From Burkholderiales bacterium (GTDB lineage Bacteria > Pseudomonadota > Gammaproteobacteria > Burkholderiales > Burkholderiaceae_C), in NCBI GenBank assembly GCA_003963115.1, contig RXJQ01000083.1, positions 1-34,484 of the forward strand: 34,484 nt of DNA, given 5' to 3'. Each line of letters opens with the position of its first letter. Positions within the stretch are counted from its first letter, which is position 1. The translations under genes and the position numbers were made by a program. This document shows, one piece after another, positions 1 to 8,238 of this stretch. Below the pieces are notes generated by a model. It saw only the letters and a list, made by a program, of their open reading frames with translations, did not search any database and was not told the origin of the DNA.

Positions 1-113
1 GAATGCTTGTCCGTATCGAGCCACTGAAATCCTTCATCGCCGCCCGCTCATTGTTGAGTTCTATTGAGGCGACAACTATTCTGACGCGGCGGGAGCTGCA
101 ACTGGGTCGATGA
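1..113 (+). CDS. C-terminal end of an unknown protein (partial)
   Basis: An open frame (third + frame) enters from the left edge and stops at the TGA at 111-113. An ATG occurs at 3, but the true start is probably outside the window. The visible tail is about 36 residues, basic, ending LTRRELQLGR. Its stop overlaps the ATG of the next gene in an ATGA, which indicates translational coupling and supports it being a real gene end. No family can be recognised from so short a piece. Confidence 0.5.
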   Translation, partial: MLVRIEPLKSFIAARSLLSSIEATTILTRRELQLGR

Positions 114-910
114 GTACAACGATACGTTCCGAACTGGATGTGATGGATACGTTGTGCTTACAGCGAGCAGAGCTAGCGATCAATGTTGGGAATAGAGATG
201 ACGATGTACCGCGCCAAGACTGCAAGAATTTCAAGGCTGCCGAAGGACGTCTCGGGCAGTACACGCTGGACGTCTTTGATGCGTTGAGCACCGCGCTCAA
301 TAATTTGGCGGATGACAAGGATTGGTCGCTGTCCAGCGATATCTCGAATGTAGGGACATCCATTTCCAACCTGAAAGACAAAAACGGCGTGCAACTCGTA
401 AAGCCAGAATCCGTGGGCGCGGTTGACAAGGTTGTGAACCTAATCGCCGATATCGCAACTGCCAAGTTGCGACGCGATGCGGTGAAGCACGTGATCGCAT
501 CAAGCGACAGCATGAAAGAATTGGGAGATCTCCTGAAGTCATTTTTTGTCCAAACTGCGACCGCCCCCATTTCAGGGACTACACCGCCCTATCAGACTTG
601 GATCGAGATCAATCAGATCAGTCTGGATGGCATAGACGCCGCTCTGGCTGGTGTACTTCATAAGCAGGAGCCCATACGTGCTCGGGAACTGCGTACTCAG
701 GTAAAGGACTTACGCGTACAACTTGCTGCGCGAGGACCGACGGGAATCCCCTTGCGCATAGGGGAAGCAATCGATACATGGAAGACCTCGGTTGATACCT
801 TTAAGCAGGAGGGACTGGAGTCGGATCCAAAAACGCTTTATACGCAGCTACGCGAACTGGCAAAGACGACCAAGGGAGTGAAGGATGCTATTGAAGCCGC
901 ACGCAATTGA
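110..910 (+). CDS. Hypothetical protein, 266 aa, mostly helical
   Basis: Function not recognised. The ATG at 110 is the only usual start after the in-frame TGA at 65-67, and it overlaps the stop of the upstream frame (ATGA), so translation is probably coupled. The product is soluble-looking and charged, with no signal peptide or obvious membrane span. The C-terminal half (about residues 185-266) is rich in Lys/Glu/Arg helical heptad-like stretches. The neighbour at 922 follows after 11 bases with its own ribosome-binding site. The three genes form a small operon that continues beyond the left edge. Nothing visible links it to a pathway. Confidence 0.6.
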   Translation: MSTTIRSELDVMDTLCLQRAELAINVGNRDDDVPRQDCKNFKAAEGRLGQYTLDVFDALSTALNNLADDKDWSLSSDISNVGTSISNLKDKNGVQLVKPESVGAVDKVVNLIADIATAKLRRDAVKHVIASSDSMKELGDLLKSFFVQTATAPISGTTPPYQTWIEINQISLDGIDAALAGVLHKQEPIRARELRTQVKDLRVQLAARGPTGIPLRIGEAIDTWKTSVDTFKQEGLESDPKTLYTQLRELAKTTKGVKDAIEAARN

Positions 911-921
911 CGGAGACTTTT

Positions 922-1356
922 ATGGGTAGCAATTCGGATATGCCATCGCCAATAGCTGCTACTGGCGACATGATCAAGGGGGCTGATCTCCAGCAAAGCA
1001 TTGCCACACTCAATGCAAGGTCGGCATCTCTGAATGATGACATCAGGAACGCGCAAACGGTCGAAGATGCTCAGCAAGCATTACGGATGCAGCAGGACTT
1101 GCTCAGTCAGGCTACATCGTTGCTAACAGCGCAGATCAATCTGATTTCCGGAACGGCTTTGGTGACAGCAGACCAGGTGAACGCAGCAATTACCTATACC
1201 GATGCAAAGATCAAGACGGTGACCATGGTGAGCAAACGACTGGCACTCACGGCCAAACTGCTCGATTTCGTTGCTGCGGTCTTCACGGGAAACGGAACAG
1301 AGATGTTTGCAGCCGCAAAGGATCTTAAAGTTGCCCTTGATAACACAAGTGCCTGA
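922..1356 (+). CDS. Hypothetical protein, 144 aa, helical with hydrophobic C-terminal segment
   Basis: Function not recognised. I prefer the ATG at 922 (MGSNSDMPS) over the TTG at 907 because a CGGAG ribosome-binding site sits at 911-915, seven bases upstream, and because 907 overlaps the previous stop. Residues about 20-75 look like an amphipathic or coiled-coil helix rich in Gln/Ala/Asp. A hydrophobic stretch (ALTAKLLDFVAAVFTG) near residues 105-120 could insert in a membrane or pack in a bundle. It probably works with the 266-aa protein upstream. No homologous family is evident by eye. Confidence 0.6.
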   Translation: MGSNSDMPSPIAATGDMIKGADLQQSIATLNARSASLNDDIRNAQTVEDAQQALRMQQDLLSQATSLLTAQINLISGTALVTADQVNAAITYTDAKIKTVTMVSKRLALTAKLLDFVAAVFTGNGTEMFAAAKDLKVALDNTSA

Positions 1357-1442
1357 GAGGATAGGGCTTGAGCGGCTACCAGTCGCGGTGACACGCTGAG
1401 CTCACGCTTTCGGCAACATGGCAATCCCATGGTGGAAGGCCC

Positions 1443-1804
1443 GATGCTGCGCATGCGCGGCTCCAGCTCGGCCGCACCTGCCGCTGCGCCGCGCGTAGCC
1501 ACACCAGCTTATTCATGCCCCGCATGTCGATGTGCAGCCCACCGGCCACCGCCACCGGCCCATCCATGCTGTAGCGCCCGCCCCCCACGGCCACCTTGCC
1601 AGGCCAGGCAGCCAAGGCCTTGACCACATCAGCTGCCGTGTGCGGTGAGGCGATGCGCACCACACGCACGCTGTAGAGCTGGGTGACGTTGCGGACCAGC
1701 AAGGAGTCTGCCGCCAGCAGCGGCGGCAGACCGGGCGCCGCCATCAGGCCAGCAGCCGTCAGAGATTGGGCGATGACGCGCCGGCGGGAGAGTGACGTGT
1801 TCAT
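1443..1804 (-). pseudogene. Truncated FAD-linked oxidase copy with internal deletion
   Basis: Bases 1474-1804 match 20522-20852, the N-terminal part of the intact oxidase, nearly base for base with a constant offset of 19048. Bases 1443-1473 match 19845-19875, a region from the middle of the same gene. The join at 1473/1474 therefore corresponds to loss of 646 bp, which is not a multiple of three and shifts the frame. The remnant still encodes the twin-arginine leader (SLSRRRVIAQS) and the start of the FAD-binding domain, then runs into unrelated residues. It is a dead partial duplicate. Confidence 0.85.
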
Positions 1805-1846
1805 GGAACAGGCCCTGCGATCTGTTTTGCGTGTCGAGCAGGTTAG
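1474..1846. repeat. Direct repeat copy A, duplicated oxidase 5' end
   Basis: This segment is nearly identical by eye to 20522-20894, in the same orientation and about 19 kb apart. Homology extends about 40 bp past the start codon into the upstream region and ends near 1846. Recombination between the copies could delete or duplicate the intervening 19 kb. Confidence 0.85.
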
Positions 1847-2097
1847 GCGTTCGCTTGGGGCGAAAGAGGCCGTCCGTTCGCTCAAATCGACCATCGGGAA
1901 TCAGCCTTAACAGGTCGCCCGTCCTGTCGCGGGCCGCAACCATGACAACGCCCAGTAGCCTCAACCCAATAGACTGGCTTAGCCATAGCATGAACCAAGT
2001 CTTATAGGTTCATGTGTGCGGCCAGGTCTCGTACTCCTCTCGATCGTCATCGAAAAAAGCAACGGGCCAATGCCGATCAAGGACACTGACCCGCCAG
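1847..2097. other. Non-coding gap between pseudogene and desaturase gene
   Basis: No convincing gene is seen. The short frames that cross it lack ribosome-binding sites and overlap the duplicated segment. It may hold transcription stops for the leftward desaturase gene, but no clear hairpin with a T-run was found. Confidence 0.4.
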
Positions 2098-3186
2098 TCA
2101 GGTTATGGCGATGGCCTGTGCCTTGACACCTGCATCTCGCTCAAGCAACCACCCGACCAAGTACAACCCCCCCATCAAGCCTGCAGCGCACAACAAACGC
2201 AAGCTCATGCCCATGCCATCCGATTGCCAAAGGAACATGCCACTACCGATCACCATCAGCAAGAACACGCTCACCGCTGCGGCGCGTGCCCACACACTCG
2301 CTTGGGGATCGTAGGTCGTCCGATGCAGGTCAAATGCCGGCTGGGGAAAGCGCTGGGCCACGTCTGCTGGTCGCCAGCCAGGCGCGTTGAACAGCACGCG
2401 CCACTTGTCTGACCACCGATTGGTGTACCACACATCACGGGCGAGCCCAAAGTAAACCTGAGCAAGGCCGCGCAGGGGGTTGAAACTGCGCAATGGCATG
2501 CGCGTTCCAAAAACGCAGGGATCGACCTCTGCCGCATAAGTGCCAAACATGCGGTCCCACAGCACAAACACGCCGCCGTAGTTGCGATCCACGTAGCAAT
2601 CGTTGACGGCGTGGTGTACGCGATGGTTAGAAGGCGTGGTCAACACACCGTCCAACCAGCCCAACTTGCCGATCTGTTCGGTGTGGGCCCAGATTTGGTA
2701 GTACTGCACGCCCAAGAGCACAAATCCAAATTCCACAGGAGGAATGCCCGCAATGGCCAACGGCAGATAGAACGGCCAGCCCAAGACTGGATTGAGGCTT
2801 TCCTGGCGCAGAGCTGCGCAGATGTTGAGCTCCTCGCTTTGGTGATGCACAACATGTGCTGCCCAAAAAATGGCCACTTCATGACCGACACGGTGTAACC
2901 AGTACTCGCAAAAATCAAACATCAACACGGCAATGACGATGCCGTACCATGTTTTCCAAAACACGGCATCTGCACGATGGCCCAGCACAGAAAACACCGT
3001 CGAATAGATACCGATCTGCAGCAATGGCGTGCACGCTGCAACCAATTGACTGATGAGGCCCTGGCTCAAGTTGGACAACATGTCGTTGAGCCGATAGGTC
3101 TGGCGTTTGCGAATCACGCTGACGCCGAATTCCAGCGCAACCAGGAAAGCCAGAAGTGGAATGGTCCAGATGATGGCTTGTTCCAT
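2098..3186 (-). CDS. Sterol desaturase / fatty acid hydroxylase family protein
   Basis: Integral membrane di-iron oxygenase family. The histidine clusters expected of the family are visible: HRVGH near residue 101, HVVHH near 115, and HRVHH just before HAVND near 193. These would hold the two irons. Several hydrophobic spans surround them, including the N-terminal IIWTIPLLAFLVALEF and a C-terminal pair near residues 305-350. The length of 362 aa is usual for the bacterial members, which hydroxylate or desaturate lipids; the exact substrate cannot be told. The ATG at 3186 is preceded by a weak GAAGG. The RIO1-type kinase upstream is on the same strand but 91 bp away, so an operon is possible but not shown. 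Confidence 0.85.
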   Translation of the reverse strand: MEQAIIWTIPLLAFLVALEFGVSVIRKRQTYRLNDMLSNLSQGLISQLVAACTPLLQIGIYSTVFSVLGHRADAVFWKTWYGIVIAVLMFDFCEYWLHRVGHEVAIFWAAHVVHHQSEELNICAALRQESLNPVLGWPFYLPLAIAGIPPVEFGFVLLGVQYYQIWAHTEQIGKLGWLDGVLTTPSNHRVHHAVNDCYVDRNYGGVFVLWDRMFGTYAAEVDPCVFGTRMPLRSFNPLRGLAQVYFGLARDVWYTNRWSDKWRVLFNAPGWRPADVAQRFPQPAFDLHRTTYDPQASVWARAAAVSVFLLMVIGSGMFLWQSDGMGMSLRLLCAAGLMGGLYLVGWLLERDAGVKAQAIAIT

Positions 3187-3277
3187 GAGGAGCCTTCAAG
3201 GTGGGCTGCAGATCAAAGCTCGATTGTATTGACACTGTGCTGTTTGCCCAAGTGCGTGTTCGGGCCACCAATGCCGG

Positions 3278-4123
3278 CTAGCCCTGCTGCATGCGCTGGC
3301 GCCGCATCGCCTCCTCATCCAGCGCATCATCGATTTCACGCAGAACGCCGTGCAGGTCCACCGGCCCTGCAGCCCGTTCAAAGCGGCCGGTAAGCGGGGT
3401 CTCGGACGTCAGACTGCCCTGCTCGTACAAGGCCCATATCTCTCGGCCGTAATCGCTTGAGAGCAGATCAGGCGCAAAGCCGCCGAAAAAATTGCGCAGG
3501 TTGTCCACGTCTCTGAGCAACATCCGTTTGGCGTGGTTGTTGCCGGCCGCATCGACCGCTTGCGGCAAATCGATGATCACCGGGCCGTCGTGCGAGAGCA
3601 GGATGTTGAATTCGGACAGGTCGCCGTGGACCACGCCTGCGCCCAGCATGCGGACGACCTCGGCGAGCAGCGTCTGGTGATGTGTTCTGGCCTCTTCAGC
3701 AGTGAAACAGACATCGTTGAGGCGTGGGGCGGCATCGCCATTCGCATCAGCCACCATGTCCATCAGCAAAACGCCGTCCAGAAAGTTGTGTGGCCTGGGC
3801 ACCCGCACGCCAGCGGCAGCCAAGCGGTACAGCGCATCCACCTCGGCGCTCTGCCAGGCGGCTTCCTGCGCCTGTCGCCCAAAGCGCGTGCCCTTGGCCA
3901 TGGCACGCGCCTGCCGGCTGTTCTTGGTCTTGCGGTTTTCCGTGTAATCCACCGCCTGCCGGAAGCTGCGGTGCGTGGCCTCTTTGTAGATCTTGGCACA
4001 GCGCGTTTCATCGCCGCAGCGCACCACGTACACCATGGCCTCCTTGCCGCTCATGAGCTGACGCACGACCGAATCGATCAAACCTTCTTCGATGAGTGAC
4101 TGCAGTCGCGGAGGTACCTTCAT
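3278..4123 (-). CDS. RIO1-type serine kinase/ATPase
   Basis: Atypical protein kinase of the RIO family. The catalytic loop HGDLSEFN and the metal-binding IIDLPQAVD are present, together with the nucleotide-loop region MSGKEAMVYVV and the lysine in RCAKIYKEA. The stretch TENRKTKNSRQARAMAKGT matches the RIO1 flexible-loop region. Eukaryotic members act in ribosome maturation; the role in bacteria is not settled. The frame is open up to an ATG at 4189, but I choose the ATG at 4123 (MKVPPRLQSLIEEGL). It begins where family proteins begin, and the longer form would overlap the start of the divergent NYN gene at 4188. Confidence 0.85.
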   Translation of the reverse strand: MKVPPRLQSLIEEGLIDSVVRQLMSGKEAMVYVVRCGDETRCAKIYKEATHRSFRQAVDYTENRKTKNSRQARAMAKGTRFGRQAQEAAWQSAEVDALYRLAAAGVRVPRPHNFLDGVLLMDMVADANGDAAPRLNDVCFTAEEARTHHQTLLAEVVRMLGAGVVHGDLSEFNILLSHDGPVIIDLPQAVDAAGNNHAKRMLLRDVDNLRNFFGGFAPDLLSSDYGREIWALYEQGSLTSETPLTGRFERAAGPVDLHGVLREIDDALDEEAMRRQRMQQG

Positions 4124-4187
4124 GCGGTCATGATACGGGGTGCCAAGCCAAGCCACCCCATTACCTCTGAAAGTCGCATCCGTGGAC

Positions 4188-4775
4188 ATGACCGATCACC
4201 GCCGTTCCGTGGCCATCTACTGGGATTTCGAGAACCTGCACGCGGGTATTTTGGAAACCAAGTATGGCGAAGGCATTTATGCCCAACAGGACACCCGCTT
4301 CAAGCCCCAGGAGCCGCTCGTCGATATCCAGGCTCTGGTCGATTTCGCCGCTTCGCTGGGGCCCATCGCCATCAACAGAGCCTATGCCAACTGGCAATTC
4401 TTTGGGCGCTACCGCGACGCACTGCTTCAGACCTCGGTCGAATTGATCCAGTTGTTTCCGCCAGGCGCCTCGGCCAAGAATGGCGCCGACATCAAACTGT
4501 GTCTCGATGCTGCGGAAGATGTGGCCCGCTTCGGGCACATCGGCACCGTGATCATCGTCGGTGGCGACAGCGACTTCATGCCTGTGGCACAAAAGATCAA
4601 GGCCGCGGGCCGCACGCTGGTGGGCATCGGCACCCGTCGAAACACCAACAGACACTGGGCCGCGAGTTGCCACACCTTCCGCTATTACGACAGCGTGATC
4701 GAGGGGCAGGCGTCACGGCAAAGGGATGTCGATGAGGCGGCTGGCATGGGCGGCGCCGGTGCTGTGGCGAGTTGA
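4188..4775 (+). CDS. NYN-domain protein (LabA/DUF88-like), putative RNase
   Basis: The N-terminus SVAIYWDFENLHAG contains the first acidic residues of a PIN-like NYN nuclease fold. Further acidic positions appear in GADIKLCLDAAE and in IIVGGDSDFMPVA, which is the expected arrangement of a metal-dependent RNase active site. The usual C-terminal extension is missing; the protein ends shortly after the domain at 195 aa. The start at 4188 (MTDHRRSVA) is chosen because the domain begins immediately afterwards; the upstream ATG at 4140 lies inside the possible 5' end of the divergent kinase gene. A DUF2164 gene follows after 27 bp. Confidence 0.8.
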   Translation: MTDHRRSVAIYWDFENLHAGILETKYGEGIYAQQDTRFKPQEPLVDIQALVDFAASLGPIAINRAYANWQFFGRYRDALLQTSVELIQLFPPGASAKNGADIKLCLDAAEDVARFGHIGTVIIVGGDSDFMPVAQKIKAAGRTLVGIGTRRNTNRHWAASCHTFRYYDSVIEGQASRQRDVDEAAGMGGAGAVAS

Positions 4776-4802
4776 ATAGATAGATGTGAAAGCGAGGACG
4801 GC

Positions 4803-5078
4803 ATGGCGATTGAACTGAGCAAGGAAGCACGCACCCAGGCGATTGCATCCATCCAGCGGTACTTCGAAGAGAACATGGACGAGCCGATCGGCAACGTTGC
4901 AGCGTCAGGGCTGCTCGGCTTCATTCTGGAAGAGATCGGGCCATCGCTCTACAACAAGGGCGTGGCTGACGCACAAGAGCAGCTTCAGATGCGCGTTGCG
5001 GAACTCGACATCGAGGTGCATGAGGACGAGTTTCAGTATTGGCGCAAGTATGAGCGGACGGGGAAGACGAGAAAGTAG
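4803..5078 (+). CDS. DUF2164 family protein
   Basis: A 91-residue protein matching the DUF2164 pattern: a start with a short amphipathic helix (LSKEARTQAIASIQRYFEE), the conserved-looking acidic/glycine turn NMDEPIGNVAASGLLGFILEEIGPSLYNKGV, and a C-terminal EFQYWRKYE. The family is small, soluble and of unknown function in proteobacteria. It follows the NYN gene after 27 bp on the same strand, so co-transcription is likely. Confidence 0.85.
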   Translation: MAIELSKEARTQAIASIQRYFEENMDEPIGNVAASGLLGFILEEIGPSLYNKGVADAQEQLQMRVAELDIEVHEDEFQYWRKYERTGKTRK

Positions 5079-5096
5079 GTGATAACCTGTCGTTTC

Positions 5097-5154
5097 CGAC
5101 TTTATTGGCAAAGAACAATAGCAGTCACTGTTGACCCCAACAAATAAAGTCCGT
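5097..5154. repeat. Dispersed inverted-repeat element, copy 1
   Basis: The left arm, CGACTTTATTGGCAAAGAAC at 5097-5116, recurs exactly at 25472-25491. A diverged right arm (AAATAAAGTCCGTCGG, about 5142-5157) can pair imperfectly with it. The copy lies in the 247-bp gap between the DUF2164 and glutathione S-transferase genes; nothing else is seen in that gap. Confidence 0.6.
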
Positions 5155-5325
5155 CGGGCGATTTAAGCGGCACGCGTAAAGCCAAGCACACATACGGAGC
5201 GATGCCATCTATCGGCAACAGGCACAGAATGCCTGTACGCCGACGGTCGCTCAAGGCTGGGTGCTGCCGGATCTATGAATTCCTCGTGAGAGCTTGTACG
5301 GTAGAAGCTAGGGAGTCCGTCATTC

Positions 5326-6096
5326 ATGCCAAACACTGACAAGCGCACCTTACTGATCACCATGCCTCAAAGCCATTACTCGGAAAAGGCGCGATGGGCG
5401 CTGGACCGTCTTTCCATCCCATATGTCGAAGCCCCGCACATCCCCTTGCTTCACCGCCTGGCCACCACGCGCTTCGGAGGTCGCAGCGTGCCGGTTCTGG
5501 TGCATGGAGACGATCGGTTTGTTGATTCAACCGACATCCTGCGTTATGCAGATGCCTGCTGCGGAGGAGACCGCCTGTATCCACTTGAACCTGACCAGCG
5601 ACTTGCCGTCAATGTCCTGGTAGATCGATTCGACGAAGCACTTGGCCCACACACGCGACGATGGGCCTACTATCAGCTCTTGCCCCATCGGGCTCAGCTC
5701 TACCGTCTGATGTCACATGGCGTGCCGCGGATCGAATCAAATCTGTTGACATGGACTCTTCCGATGGTGATCGGCGCCATTCGCAAAGGATTTGGCATCA
5801 CACCGGAGGGCGCGCAGCGTTCCATAGATCGGGTATGCGCCATCTTCTCTGAGGTTGACAAGCTCTTGAGGAATGGTCGGCTTTACCTGGTTGGTGGCCG
5901 CTTCACCGCGGCAGATTTGACTTTCGCCGCTTTGGCTTCCCCCGTGCTGCTGCCCGAATTGGGAATTGCAGCGTACCCCAAGATCCAAGACGTGCCCGCT
6001 CCCATGCGCGAACGCATTGAGCAACTCAGAGACACCGATGCCGGACGCTTCGCTCTTCGAATGTACGCGCAGGAGCGGACGCCACGACACCATTAG
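5326..6096 (+). CDS. Glutathione S-transferase family protein
   Basis: Residues 1-80 form the thioredoxin-like N-terminal domain (LLITMPQSHYSEKARWALD), with the Ser/Tyr-rich first loop where glutathione binds, then the cis-Pro motif in GRSVPVLVHGD and DSTDILRYAD, the usual gamma-glutamyl contact. The C-terminal all-helical domain follows, with the conserved capping region YLVGGRFTAADLTFAALASP. At 256 aa it is slightly long for the family because of an insert around residues 105-150. The gene stands alone, with a TetR regulator 155 bp downstream on the same strand. The substrate is unknown. Confidence 0.85.
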   Translation: MPNTDKRTLLITMPQSHYSEKARWALDRLSIPYVEAPHIPLLHRLATTRFGGRSVPVLVHGDDRFVDSTDILRYADACCGGDRLYPLEPDQRLAVNVLVDRFDEALGPHTRRWAYYQLLPHRAQLYRLMSHGVPRIESNLLTWTLPMVIGAIRKGFGITPEGAQRSIDRVCAIFSEVDKLLRNGRLYLVGGRFTAADLTFAALASPVLLPELGIAAYPKIQDVPAPMRERIEQLRDTDAGRFALRMYAQERTPRHH

Positions 6097-6251
6097 GTAT
6101 TTGCTCAGGATCAATCTGGCTTCTTCCCGACGGCCGAAGCTCAGCCTAGCAGGCTCTCTCATTGTCGCTTCGAAGAGGATAATCCAGCATTGTCAGAGAT
6201 GCACGATGCCATCGCCGAAAAGCACTGAACATAGCCGAGTACACCATCCAC

Positions 6252-6860
6252 ATGGACAACACCAAAGAAGATCTAGCGGGCCTCAAGGCTGCCTGCCTCG
6301 AGGCGGCCCGCGAGTCCATTGCAGAACATGGTGTCGAGCGACTCAGCTTGCGAGAAGTAGCGCGACGTTTGGGTGTCTCCCACCAGGCGCCCTACAAACA
6401 CTTTGCATCTCGGGATCACCTCCTGGCGGAAGTGATCCGAAAGTGTTTTCAGGATTTCGCACGCTTTCTTGACAACCGTGAAAGGCAGCAAAACCCTGAC
6501 CAGGATCTGAGTTGCCTTGGTTCGCGCTACCTGCAGTTTGCGCTGGAGCGGCCGTTGGAGTATCGACTGATGTTCGGCACGCCATGGCCAGAGCCGGCAG
6601 AAGAAGTGGGACTCGTCAAAGACGCACTGCATGCCTTCAACATTCTTCGGGGTGATCTGAAGGGGATCCATGGAGACTCGGCCGATGCACAGCCCAAGGT
6701 CGACTTGGATGCCATGATGATCTGGTCCTCCATGCACGGCCTGGCCTCGATCTTTCAGTCCAGCGCAGTGCGGCACCTGGACCTTGCAAATGGCGTTCAG
6801 GCCCAGGCACCTGCCTACATCATGGACCGCTTGAGGGCCATGCTCTCAGCGCAAGGCTGA
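6252..6860 (+). CDS. TetR family transcriptional regulator
   Basis: The N-terminal helix-turn-helix is clear: LKAACLEAARESIAEHGVE, then LSLREVARRLGVSHQAPYKHFASRDHLLAEV (residues about 10-62). The C-terminal ligand domain contains FALERPLEYRLMFGTPWP, typical of the TetR group with a WHG-type C-terminal domain. It is convergent with the export operon that ends at 6876, 15 bases away. TetR proteins often repress nearby exporters. The palindromes at the operon promoter (15802-15850) are a plausible target, but that link is inferred. No good ribosome-binding site precedes the ATG. Confidence 0.88.
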   Translation: MDNTKEDLAGLKAACLEAARESIAEHGVERLSLREVARRLGVSHQAPYKHFASRDHLLAEVIRKCFQDFARFLDNRERQQNPDQDLSCLGSRYLQFALERPLEYRLMFGTPWPEPAEEVGLVKDALHAFNILRGDLKGIHGDSADAQPKVDLDAMMIWSSMHGLASIFQSSAVRHLDLANGVQAQAPAYIMDRLRAMLSAQG

Positions 6861-6875
6861 TGGCGCTTTGCCAGC

Positions 6876-8237
6876 TCAGCCGAGTATGCGCGCAGCAGGT
6901 TCTGCTCGCCAACGCCAGACGCATGCCACGGTAGCCAGGCTCAACAGCGTCAGCGTGGCGTAAAGCAGCACATACGGGTCGTACCCAGTTGCGCGCTGCG
7001 CCATCAAGGTGACGGTCAACGTCACCCCCAAGACCGAGCCGATCTGCCGAACAGTCTGGTTCACCGCAGCACCAATGCCATGCATGTGCGCAGGCAGCTT
7101 CATGGTCGCCACGGCGGTCAATGAAGACATCACGAGCCCGATGCCAACTCCGGAAACCAAGAGCCCGGGCAACAAGAAGCTGGCGTACTGAGGGTAGGTG
7201 GGGTAATGCATCAGCCACAAGGCCGAGAGCCCCAGCAGCGCAGCCCCCGCGATGATCAGAGGTCGATGCCCCCATCGCATGGCCAATCGTCCACTGGCGA
7301 CAGTCACCGGGATCACGGTCAGGGGCCCAGGCGTGATGGCCAAACCAGCATGGCTGAGGTCGAGCTTCCACACGTTCGTCACCAGGAAGAAGAACCCAAA
7401 AAACAGCATGGCAAAGCCCGTGCTGAAGCAGATGCTGGCACCCGTGGCTGCCATATAGCCGGGGACGCGCCACAGCACTGCGGGCACGAGGGCTTGTGGC
7501 ACTTGTCGACTGCGGTACACAAACCATCCGCCCAATGCGATGGTCAACAACATGCCTATCCCCAAATGAATGGGGTCGATGGATCGGGCACTCAACAGCG
7601 TCCATGTCAGACATGCCAGCGCCCCGCCCAGCAGGACCGCTGACAGCACATCAATGCCATGGCGCAGCCTCAAACGCGTCGTCAAAGGTGGCCCCCCCAG
7701 AAAGGACGCTGCCAAAACAGCGATCGCACCCAGGGGCAAGTTGAGATAGAAGGCCCAATGCCAGCCCAAGTGGCCCACGACCACCGAGCCGAGGCCAGGC
7801 CCCAAGGCTGCAGCCAGCCCTCCAGTGGCGCCCCAGATGGCAATGGCCATGGGCTTTTGAGCGTCGCGGTGGTTGCCGAGAATCAGCGCCAGAGAAGATG
7901 GCGTCAGCATGGCTGCGCCCATGCCTTGCAGAACCCGAGCAGCAATCAACTCGCTCAAATGCGCACTGTTGCCACATGCATACGATGCAACAAGGAACAA
8001 GCTCAATCCGATGCGGAACACCCTTTCCTGCCCGATCCAGTCCCCAAGCCTCCCAGAAACGATCAACAGACTGGCCACGGTGATCGTGTACGCATTGAGT
8101 ACCCAGGCCACCAGCGTTGGCGGCTCACCAGGAAACGACTGCACGAGTCGCTGGAAGGCCGCGAAAAGGACCGTACCGTCGATGGCCACGAGGAAGGTGG
8201 CCAGGCTTGCGACGAAAAGCGCCAGGCGTGGCTTCAC
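6876..8237 (-). CDS. MFS drug exporter, DHA2 (EmrB/QacA) type
   Basis: A polytopic inner-membrane proton antiporter of 453 aa, with hydrophobic segments consistent with the 14-span DHA2 class. Motif A is seen as GRLGDWIGQERVFRIG (about residues 62-77) and the antiporter motif C as ALGPGLGSVVVGHLGWHW (about 144-161). The acidic D19 in the first span (LVAIDGTV) is typical. It starts at a GTG one base past the stop of the AdeT-like gene, making it the last gene of the six-gene export operon. The substrate is unknown; the operon suggests a toxic organic compound. Confidence 0.88.
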   Translation of the reverse strand: MKPRLALFVASLATFLVAIDGTVLFAAFQRLVQSFPGEPPTLVAWVLNAYTITVASLLIVSGRLGDWIGQERVFRIGLSLFLVASYACGNSAHLSELIAARVLQGMGAAMLTPSSLALILGNHRDAQKPMAIAIWGATGGLAAALGPGLGSVVVGHLGWHWAFYLNLPLGAIAVLAASFLGGPPLTTRLRLRHGIDVLSAVLLGGALACLTWTLLSARSIDPIHLGIGMLLTIALGGWFVYRSRQVPQALVPAVLWRVPGYMAATGASICFSTGFAMLFFGFFFLVTNVWKLDLSHAGLAITPGPLTVIPVTVASGRLAMRWGHRPLIIAGAALLGLSALWLMHYPTYPQYASFLLPGLLVSGVGIGLVMSSLTAVATMKLPAHMHGIGAAVNQTVRQIGSVLGVTLTVTLMAQRATGYDPYVLLYATLTLLSLATVACVWRWRAEPAARILG

Positions 8238-8238
8238 G

